NCBI GenBank assembly: GCA_037157565.1
Contig: JAZHRO010000056.1
Coordinates: forward strand, 29,945,501-30,009,500
DNA length: 64,000 nt
Origin: Thalassia testudinum
Taxonomy: Eukaryota; Streptophyta; Magnoliopsida; Alismatales; Hydrocharitaceae
Direction: 5' to 3'
In this document: positions 56,353-64,000 of the stretch, piece by piece
Layout: each line of letters opens with the position of its first letter
How positions within the stretch are numbered: position 1 is the first letter of the stretch
Position numbers and translations under genes: made by a program
The notes under the pieces: generated by a model
The model's input: the letters and a program-made list of their open reading frames with translations, nothing else
Database searches by the model: none
What the model was told of the DNA's origin: nothing

Positions 56353-56895
56353 TCTAGTCCCTAGCAAAATTAACCTAAATGCTATGTATAAAAGTAGAAT
56401 CAGGTTTCGAGTATTTAGGAAAAATTCGTTGATTGCTTTAGAAAATCTCAACACCAAGACCTAATTACAAAAAATCAATAGTGTCGAGGTGTCTGCCAGA
56501 ATGAAGACCGTCCAATCCCTCCCCTTATTTTAGAAGAGAAAATTTTTTCTTGCTTTTCTTCTTTTATAATTTTTCTGTACTTTTGGTGTTTGAGAGTTCC
56601 GGGATAACTTTTACGGCTACCTGACCCTCCCATGACTCGAAAAGGACTCTAAGTGCTAAGCATCAAGTGAAACGCGTGAAAGACTCACTAGGCAGCCGCT
56701 AAAACGAACTTTGGGCTTCTACAACCCTAGGTGACCTTGCCTAGAGGTTTATCTTTTCGAATGGTAGCTTTCTCCATACTTCTTCTATTTATGGGGTCAA
56801 CACAAGGGCGAACCTAGTGTTTATCTCCCCAGTTTATTATACTTCCCTGCTTCTTCTCTAAGTATTTTGGGAATTATTGAGCATTTTTGTGAGTT

Positions 56896-57146
56896 GGGCT
56901 TTGGACAACCGGCTAATGGGCAGTCAACCACCGCAACTTGCCATGCGGTGAAGTGTGGTTTTATTTGTTTATTTTTATTTTTTATTTTTTCTCATTTATA
57001 TATATATATATTTTTTCTTCTTTTTTAAGTAGGTGGCTTTCCTGATCTACGATTTACCTAAAGGCAGTATAATGAAAATGGTCTTGTGATTGGGCTCTGG
57101 ATAACCGGCCGATGAGCTGTTACCACCGATAACTTGCCAACCATAC
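56896..57146 (-). repeat. Duplicated 50-55-bp motif, B element
   Basis: The plus strand shows TGGGCTTTGGACAACCGGCT and, about 195 bp later, TGGGCTCTGGATAACCGGCC. Each is followed by a GGGC- or GAGC-containing spacer, ACC(A)CCG and AACTTGCCA. They correspond to the pairs in both A elements. Confidence 0.65.
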
Positions 57147-57536
57147 CACCCTAGATAGTTCCTTAGCTACCCAATTTCCGAAGAAACTTTCAAAAAGTGA
57201 GTCAGTGCAAAAAAAATGTGTAGATGCTTAGGCTTAAAGTCCCCCGAAATTAGAGGGCAGGTTGATAGGTCGCATACTTATCATCCCAATTTATTTACCA
57301 AATTAAAATGAATTTTAATTGGTGAGGACTCGAGACTAAGTCCACATTCGAGTGAACACTCGAGCTAATTAAGGCTGAAGACCTGAAGAGTCTAAGTATT
57401 CAGGTCTCAAAGTATCAATTCCTAATGTTTGCAACTCCTAATGCCTAAGTTCTCGTCACATAGTTCTATTTTCTTTTTTAATAGAATCAAATAATAATAA
57501 ATTACTGTTACAGCTGACAAAAAGATTATAAGATAT

Positions 57537-57573
57537 ATCCACCCCCCTATGCTTATCTATTGCAATGTCCTCA
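57537..57573 (-). promoter_or_regulatory. Internal polypurine-tract-like motif, B element
   Basis: Described in the 3' noncoding region. It is the fifth family with this arrangement and directly follows the end of pol, as in D. Confidence 0.55.
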
Positions 57574-57712
57574 TTGTTAAAAATGAAAGCATGCAGGAGA
57601 GTAGAAGTGGAAGAATAGCACCTGGTTTCCGTGAGACTCTGGTCAACTTGGAACAGTCTTTACATGTACTTAGTTTAGTGCCTTCAGCTGAGCGATGATC
57701 GGCCCACGGTAG

Positions 57713-59060
57713 TTAAGGCGAGGTAAGAGCAACCTTGTCTGAGACAGGTTCAAGGAGCACATGGTCAGCAGAGGGTTTGTGACGCTGTCCATTAACCTTA
57801 AAGATATTACCTATCTTTGGGTCAAAGATTTCGATGGCCCTGTTAGGGAAAATCTACTCATTAACAAATGGGTCATCCCACTTAGACTTGAGTTTTCCCG
57901 GGAAAAGCGTCAATCGAGAATTGGAAAGGCTGACCTTCTAGTTCGGCTTAAAGCTCTTACGAGAAATCATCTGGTCATGGAGAGCATTAGTCCTTGCCTT
58001 ATAGATTCTGGCATTTTCATAAGCATCATTTCAAAGCTCCTCCAACTCAGATAGTTAAAGTTCCTGGTTTTCCCAGCCAACTTAAGGTCAAAATTACATT
58101 TCTTGATGGCCCAAAATGCCTAGTGTTCAAGTTCTCTGCGTAGGTGACACGCTTACCAAACACCAGACGGAATGGAGACATACCGATAGGCATTTTGTAC
58201 GTCATATGGTAGGCCCAAAGGGCATCATCTAGCTTTTGGGTCCAATCCCTCCTATCAGGCCTAACGATTTTCTGCAAAATGTTTTTGACCTCCCGATTAG
58301 AGACCTTGGCCTGTCCGTTCGTCTGAGGGTGGTAAAGTGTGGAAATTCGATGATTCATCCCATATTTCCCCAGTAAATTCAGAAATTGGGCATGAGTGAA
58401 ATGTGTGCCACCATCATTGATAATTGCCCTAGGAACTCTGAACCGACTGAAGAATTTTTCTTCAAAAAATTGATGACCACCTTGTGGTCATTGGTTCGAG
58501 TGGGAATTGCCTCAATCCACTTGGACACATAATCAATAGTGACTAGAATATACCGATGTCCAAATGAAGGAGGGAAGGGTCCCATAAAGTCGATGCCCCA
58601 AATGTCAAAAATTTTGATCGAAAGAATTGGGTTCAGGGGCATCATATCTCTCTTAGCCATGTTCCCGAGTGTCTGGCATTGAGTGCATGACTTTGAGAAT
58701 TCCTGGGCATCCTTAAATAATGACGGCCAATAGAATCCGGATTGCAAGAATTTTGCTACCATCTTTTTCCTGGAAAAGTGTCCACCACAAGCGGGTTTGT
58801 GGCAGAACTCAAATATGCTATGGAACTCGATTTTCGGGATGCATTGACAAATAATCTGGTCTACACCGATGCGATACAGTTCAAGATCATCCCAAAAATA
58901 ATATTTGGCCTCCAACAAGAGTCTATCCCATTGTTGTTTGGTCCAATCATAGGGGATTTGACCAACGGCCAAATAATTGACAATATCCACAAACCAGGGG
59001 GTTTGGATACCCAAGACTGTAAGGATAGTCTCATGTGGAAAAGTATTAGAGATCGGGACA
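57713..59060 (-). pseudogene. Integrase of the B element (decayed)
   Basis: From 59060 leftwards the zinc domain reads 'FCHKPACGGHFSRKK' with CTQCQ (about 58690), the best preserved in the window. The core has GIDFMGPFP (about 58580) and '[10 protein letters not shown]' (about 58290), with a frame change near 58390. The C-terminal domain continues below 58050 with 'KLKSKWDDPFV' and 'NGQRHKP', where Gly-Pro of GPY is Asp-Pro. It ends at a TAA at 57713-57715. Three or more stops lie in the C-terminal part. Confidence 0.88.
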
Positions 59061-60792
59061 TCCAGATGAGGAGATTCAATTAGGATTCTCGAGAGGTGAT
59101 CTGCCACTACATTTTGTGCCCCAGCTTTATCCTTGATTTTAAGATCGAATTCTTGAAGCAGCATAATCCAATGATTATGCTGGGGTTTGGCATCCCTTTT
59201 GGCCAAGAGATGTTCAAGGTAGAGTGGTTGGTATAGATGATGACACGAGAACCTAACAGATAAAGCCTAAATTTTTCTTAAGTGAAAACTATGGCTAGCA
59301 ATTCTTTTTCAGTAACAGTGTAGTTCCTCTGGGCCTCGTCCAGAGTCTTGCTATCGTAGTAAATCACAGAGGGCTTTTTCTCAATCTTTTGACCCAAGAT
59401 AGTACTGACAGCATAATCAGATGCGTCATCCATAATCTCAAATGGGGCTGTCCAGATCGGTGGTTGCAACATTGGGGCACAGGTGACTATCATTTTTAAT
59501 AAATCAAATGCCTTACAGCATGATTCATCAAACTTGAACGGCGTGTCTTTGGCCAAAAGGTTACTCAAGGGTCGAGCAACCTTCGAGAAATCCTTAATGA
59601 ATCTTCTGTAAAAACCCACATGCCCAAGGAAAGAGTGGATCTGTTTTATGGATGTGGGTGGAGGAAGTCTAGAAATAGCATCCACCATAGCTTTATCAAC
59701 TTCAATACCCTGATTAGAGACCACGTGACCTAGGACAATGCCTTCCTGAGTCATAAAGTGGCTCTTTTCCCAACTAAGGACCAACCTTCTTTTGATGCAT
59801 CTTTGGAGGATCAATTCCAGGTTAGCCAGGCAGGACTCAAAAGAATCTCTGAAAAAAGAGAAATCATCCATAAACACCTCAAGACAATCTCCCGCCATGT
59901 CAGAAAAGATGGCCATCATGCACCTTTGAAATGTCACAGGTGCATTGTAATGCCCGAATGGCATTCAACAGAATGCAAAGGTTCCGTAGGGACATGTGAA
60001 AGTTGTCTTTTCCTAGTCCTTGGGATGGATAGGGACTTGGTTATATCCTGAATAACCATCCAGGAAGCAAAAATATTTTTGCCCAACTAACCTTTCAAGG
60101 ATTTAATCGATGAATGGCAAGGGAAAGTGATCATTTTCAGTGGTTGTGTTCAACTTCCTATAGTCAATATAGACTCTCCAAGCAGAAGCTGAATGAGTGG
60201 CGAAGGTTTCCCCTTTCTCGTTAGTCATAACAGTTATTTTCACCTTCTTGGGTACAATCTGAACGCGGCTAACCCACAGACTATCCGAGGTTGGGCAAAT
60301 AATCCTAGCATCGAGCCACTTAATTATCTCCTTCTTGACCACTTCTCCCATATTCGGGTTTAGTCTCCTTTGCATTTCACGAGATGGCCAGGATCCATCT
60401 TGCATGAAAGTATGATGATTACAATAAGATGGCTTGATCCTCCTATGGTTGTGGATGGTCCAACCAATTGCCTCCTTGTTGTTCTTAAGGACCTTAATTA
60501 ACCTCGATTCTTGCTCCTTAGTCAAATCAGCACAAATAATCATAGGGAGCGTATTTTTAGGTCCTAAGAACTCATATTTCAAATTTTTGGGTAATGGTTT
60601 TAATTCCAACTGGGGTAGGTTTAGAATAGAAGGTAGGGAGGATGCTAATGAAGATTCATCAAGATGATCCATTGGAAGAAGCTGGGAATGAACAAAATCA
60701 ATAGCCTCTTCAGGATGTGGCAGGTCTACCATGGAGGGTTGTAGGTTGGGTTCGCTAAAGCTGGTGGAGTCCTCGAGTGCACTGATTGTCAT
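59061..60792 (-). pseudogene. pol: Reverse transcriptase and RNase H of the B element (decayed)
   Basis: From 60792 leftwards come the linker with 'LPQLELKPLPKNLKYEFLG', 'RRLNPNMGEVVKKEIIKWL' (about 60345), WRVYIDYRKLN (about 60170), a stop near 60100, 'FLDGYSGYNQVPIHP' (about 60040), FGHYNAPVTFQRCM (about 59940) and the catalytic FMDD (about 59868). RNase H follows with 'DDASDYAVSTILGQK' and 'EKELLAIVFT'. A one-base indel near 59217 moves the rest of RNase H into the next frame (from 'AKRDAKPQH' to 'VVADHLSR'). Confidence 0.92.
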
Positions 60793-60807
60793 ACAAGTCT
60801 CAAGATC

Positions 60808-61533
60808 CTAATCCTCGAGCTCCTCAATGAATCCACAATCCCTAAATCCTATTATCGCCTTAAAAATATCCAGAGTTAATTTCTTATCCCCAAAGGCGAT
60901 CTCCATACTACCGCTTTCACAGTTTATGTTGGCCTTGGTGGTAGCTAGGAACGGATGCCCTAGAATGATGGGCGTGCTCCTCAAATCATTAGGTACATCC
61001 ATGTCAAGGATGAGGAAATCTACAGGAAAATAGAAATCCTTGACCTCGACAATTACATCCTCAATAAAGCCTCTCGGTGTGGTGACTGATCGATCCGCTA
61101 ATTGTAGCATTACTGAGGTTGGCCTGAGTTCACTTAGCCCAAACCTCTCATAAAGAGAAGTCAAGATTAGGTTGATGGATGCACCTAGATCCAATAGTAC
61201 CCTATCAAAAGTATATTCCCCAATAATGCATGAGATCAAGGGGGCACCTAGATCTTTCTTCTTTTGAGGAAGGTGATGCAGGATCACAAAACATGCTTGC
61301 TCAGAGAGAATCACCTTCCTCAGAGTGGGTTCTCTCGGTTTAGGCTTTTGGGTACATAGTTTTTTCAAAAATTTAGCGTAAGCCAAGATGTGCTTAATAG
61401 CATCGAGGAGTGGAATATTGATCTCTACGCTCTTGAATAAATCCAGGAGCTCCTCGTTGCTATCTAGGGTTTTCTTCTTGGTTTTAAATAGAGCTTCAAG
61501 AAACGGGATATGGGTGGAGTTTTCAATTTCCAA
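60808..61533 (-). pseudogene. Aspartic protease region of the B element (open frame)
   Basis: An uninterrupted 241-codon frame has LLDAIKHILAYAKFLKKLC upstream and the catalytic LLDLGASINL with Asp at about residue 115. Then come 'VMLQLADRSVTTPRG', 'FLILDMDV' and 'PIILGHPFLA'. It is the best-preserved protease in the window and keeps its active-site motif. The frame is shared with the downstream RT. The chosen Met at 61533 is only the first in the frame; the protein would be made as part of a polyprotein. Confidence 0.88.
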
Positions 61534-61871
61534 TCCCTAGGCCTTATTGTCTTCTTCAATCTCCTCTTTTCTCTCAAACTCCCTAGGTTTTGGCATCTAG
61601 AAGGTAATTTAGGGTCCAAGATTTGCTTTCCACTTCTCAAGGAGACAGAGTTTGCAGAGGCATACGGGTTTAGGCCTTGAAGTGGGTTAGTGAAGATTGG
61701 AGGGCCTTGGTTAGTCATGTAACCAGAAGAAGAAGATGAGGGATCCTACTCAACCACCTGAGCATGTGCGTGTGAGTCCCTTTAATTCTCAGACCCTTGG
61801 GCTCTATTGCCCTGATTTTGCACATTGTGTGAGTTGGGTATTGATGGGTCGGCCCGAATAGGTTGTTAATA
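61534..61871 (-). pseudogene. gag: gag C-terminal end of the B element (truncated)
   Basis: The frame 61718-61464 contains 'GLNPYASANSVSLRSGKQI', the Gag-protease spacer signature of this branch. Stops lie upstream, and the gene is cut at 61872 by the C LTR. The overlap with the protease frame reflects a frame shift near 61540. Confidence 0.7.
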
Positions 61872-62239
61872 TGATATTTTTATCGTTGAAATGTGTATAG
61901 TGGTTAACCTAATTCAGACCTAACCATCTCTTTACAAAATTTTTAACCTGGCCTAATTGATTTTATCTTGTCACTTTTAGGCCCAGGGTCGAACACAGGG
62001 AAGTGGGGTTAAAGTCGAGTTTCTACGTTTTCCTTAAAACACGTCTCTTCCGTTCGTTTATTGTGTTTTTGGTGTTTTTCTTATTTAGGTTTTTTATGGT
62101 AATCCTTGTTCTTGAGGCACACCCTCAAAATTGTGTCCTTGGCTTTTAGCCAAACAGAGTCCTAAAACAAGTCTTGCTACTCGCAAGACGAGGTACCTGC
62201 AAGTCAAAGATTATCTTTTCTTTTTTATGTATTTTTTTT

Positions 62240-62910
62240 ATCTTTTTACTAACAGAAAAGCAAATAGATAGAAAGTAAATATAGTATGTATATATATATA
62301 TGTAGTATATATATAAAGGGGTGGGGGTGGAGGTGGCGATGGAGTGTAGCACTATTTCGAGTCAGTCGACGTCTAGAGAGACGCAACCAACACGACTAGG
62401 TGCCGCATGGAGTGTGGATGGAGGATGGATGATGTATGGGACCACACTTTTTTGTACGCGTGTATCAGGGAATATCAGCAACTGGTGCAGATATTCCTGC
62501 GATACAGCGTATAATAAATAACATGAAAATATATGTACATATGTATGTATATAAGTAAATATATCTATATATATATACAAATGTATAGTTATATATGTAT
62601 AGATATATATATATATAGATATATATGTGTATATATATGTATATAAGTATATATATATATATTACTATATATATGTATATATATATGTATATAGATATGT
62701 ATATATATATATGTATATAAGTATATATGTCTATATATAAATATGTATATAGATGTATATATAAGTAGATATATATATATATATATTATATATATATGTA
62801 TATATATATTATATATATGTGTATGTATACATAACTATATAGATATACCATGTATATATATATATATATGTATGTATGTATATATATATTTATATATATA
62901 AGGTACTGTA
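62240..62910. repeat. TA-rich microsatellite block
   Basis: Long imperfect runs of TATATATG, TATATAAG and pure TA, densest at 62530-62900. There is no ORF. Confidence 0.95.
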
Positions 62911-63110
62911 AGTGTGTGAGTGTGTGTGTATGTGTTGGTATAGGTGTGTGTGCATCGGTGAACGTGTGTGTGTGTGCGTTGATGTGAGTGTGTGTCTGTT
63001 AGTGAGTAAAAGAGAGAGAGAGAGAGAGAGAGAATACGTGAGAGAGAGAGCGGGAGAGGGCGGGAGAGATCAGCAGAGAGAGAGAGTGGGCGAGCGAGAG
63101 ATCGCGGACG
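62908..63110. repeat. TG- then GA-rich simple repeats
   Basis: GTGTGTG runs at about 62910-63000 pass into GAGAGAG runs at about 63008-63095. They give chance Cys/Val- and Arg/Glu-rich frames. Confidence 0.95.
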
Positions 63111-63119
63111 CGCGAGTTA

Positions 63120-63147
63120 AGACGTCTGCCGCCTCCGGCGGACGTCT
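63120..63147. repeat. GACGTC palindrome in the family C LTR
   Basis: Arms AGACGTCTGCC (63120-63130) and GGCGGACGTCT (63137-63147) pair with one mismatch around a 6-nt loop. A third GACGTC follows at about 63176. TTAAGACGTCT at the left arm matches the family D palindromes. Confidence 0.75.
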
Positions 63148-64000
63148 GACGCCGCGTCGTCTGAAGGCGGAGGCAGACGTCTGAAGACGGCGGATGCGGG
63201 TGCGGCTTCGCGTAGGGTTCCTGCAGGCGTGCGCGAAGGCGACGGGTGGGCGAAGGCGTGGAGGAGCGAGCGTGGAGGAGGTCTGCAGGTGGTCGCGGAG
63301 GGTCGCGGAGGAGGGCAGGGGGCGGCGCGAGGCCGTAGCCGGCCGCTGCAGTGCCTGCGGCGGACGGCTACTGGTGCAACTGCGAGGCGGACAGAACGGA
63401 GACGGAGGTGGGGAACGCCCTGCAGACGCGCGCGGAGGCGGTGAGCGGCTGCGGGGACGGTCGCGGAGGAGCGGGAGGACCTGCTGCTGCTGCTGGGCTG
63501 CTGCTGCCGTGGCTTCAAGCTTCGAAGCTTGGAGCGGCGGCAATGGCGTTAAAGAGAAAAAAAATGAAGCGAGGGAATGCACCACGCCCACCGGCTCGTC
63601 GAAGAGCTGGGCGGTGGTGCTCCCACTGTGGTGGTGTGCACCACAGTGGGTTCTCCTGCTCGCCGGGTGCCTCCTCGACGGAGGGCCGACGTATGGGAGG
63701 GGAAAGCGGTGGAGAAGATGGCTGCGGGTTTTTGTTGCTGCAGCAGCCTCTGTTGCGAGGATGAAGTTGCAGCTACTTATAGAGGAGGAGAGAGTGGCGT
63801 GCCGGCTGCAGTAGGGAGAGGGTGCGCAAGTTGCAGCTATTGGGAGCGACGTTGGCAGGGAGAAGTGACGGGAAGAAGTGCTGCGTTGCATGCAGCTGCA
63901 GGAAGAGTGCAGCCGCGGGAAGGAGAGAAAAGAAGAAATGAAGAGGAAAAATAAAAAGAGGGTGATTTTGCAAGGAGGCACTTGAAGAAAAATGTAACTA

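Larger units (their letters stand above)
56353..57712 (-). other. 3' noncoding region of the B element
   Basis: About 1.36 kb with no supported ORF, organised like the family A region. It has a duplicated motif at 56896-56946 and 57091-57146, and the internal purine-rich motif at 57537-57573 (minus strand CAATGAGGACATTGCAATA then AAGCATAGGGGGGTGG), about 1.2 kb before the LTR. Confidence 0.75.
54514..61871 (-). mobile_element. Family B Ty3/Gypsy (Athila/Tat-like) element, 3' part
   Basis: The minus-strand element has a 3' LTR (54514-56331), polypurine tract, 3' noncoding region, integrase, RNase H, RT, protease and the end of gag. It is interrupted at 61872 by the family C LTR. It sits inside the plus-strand B LTR. 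The left duplication would be ACTTC (54509-54513); its partner is off-window. Its noncoding 3' region resembles that of the pol-less family A, making B a candidate partner for A. Confidence 0.88.
61872..64000 (-). repeat. Family C LTR, partial (runs off the window)
   Basis: The edge TGATATTTTTATCG at 61872 interrupts the B gag. The shared LTR motif GTCGAACACAGGGAAGTGG at about 61987-62005 lies 115 bp inside and is in the orientation seen in minus-strand LTRs. No PBS complement adjoins the edge, so this is an outer LTR end. The LTR is at least 2.1 kb. It contains TA-, TG- and GA-rich simple repeats (62240-63110), a GACGTC palindrome cluster (63120-63180) and a GC-rich end with overlapping chance ORFs on both strands (63070-63981). 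Confidence 0.6.

Noticed and set aside
62240..63110. CRISPR-like or satellite array
   Set aside because: The block consists of simple TA, TG and GA repeats with no fixed unit or spacers.
63070..63981. 303-codon minus-strand ORF and several overlapping plus-strand ORFs
   Set aside because: GC-rich LTR sequence beside simple repeats, with frames open on both strands and biased composition but no recognisable domain.

Overview
The window looks like plant nuclear DNA made almost entirely of nested, decayed LTR retrotransposons. All recognisable coding sequence belongs to Ty3/Gypsy elements of the non-chromovirus Athila/Tat branch. The evidence is Gag with a CCHC knuckle, an aspartic protease with a DLGA motif, RT with FMDD, RNase H, and an HHCC integrase with a GPY/F-like tail and no chromodomain. 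Primer-binding sites resemble the 3' end of plant tRNA-Asp. I find no host gene, rRNA, intact tRNA gene or CRISPR array. The species cannot be named from the sequence; an angiosperm intergenic or pericentromeric region fits. Letters D, E, F, K, A, B and C below are labels for LTR families used only here.

Layout, left to right. 1-7593: plus-strand family D element (gag 3' end, protease, RT-RNase H, integrase, 3' LTR at 5899-7593). 7594-11391: old LTR remnants, including a family E fragment to 8223 and two LTR-like pieces sharing terminal sequence. 11392-15009: plus-strand D LTR carrying a minus-strand solo D LTR (12741-14412). 15272-34028: minus-strand family F element with 2.25-kb LTRs and a decayed gag-pol. 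Its RT is split by a solo D LTR (25052-26695) and its 3' LTR by a 4.26-kb LTR-like insertion, K (16366-20627). 34029-35203: family E LTR, the 3' LTR of a minus-strand element whose interior resumes at 35204-37079 and 53089-53289. 37080-53083: plus-strand family A element inserted in E. 40165-48426: a second, minus-strand family A element inserted in the first. 53290-54513: start of a plus-strand family B LTR, cut by a minus-strand B element (54514-61871) with decayed gag-pol. That element is cut in turn by a family C LTR running off the right end.

Insertion order is supported by 5-bp target-site duplications: CAAGA (nested A), TGACC (outer A), ACACC (solo D in F), TGCAA/CGCAA (solo D in D) and TACCA/TGCCA (K in F). 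F itself and the 11392-15009 LTR lack a recognisable duplication.

The most interesting material is not pol. Family A has no pol and instead carries an ORF of unknown function, seen in two copies and faintly in E. Six elements of five families keep a second, internal purine-rich motif about 0.85-1.3 kb before the 3' LTR, and the same 3' noncoding regions hold duplicated 30-55-bp motifs. The LTRs share a motif about 90-180 bp from their 3' ends, 5'-terminal hairpins (D, E, F, K), GACGTC palindromes (D, C) and a tRNA/SINE-like module (A, B). These are candidate cis-acting signals that could let pol-less elements use the machinery of D, F and B elements.
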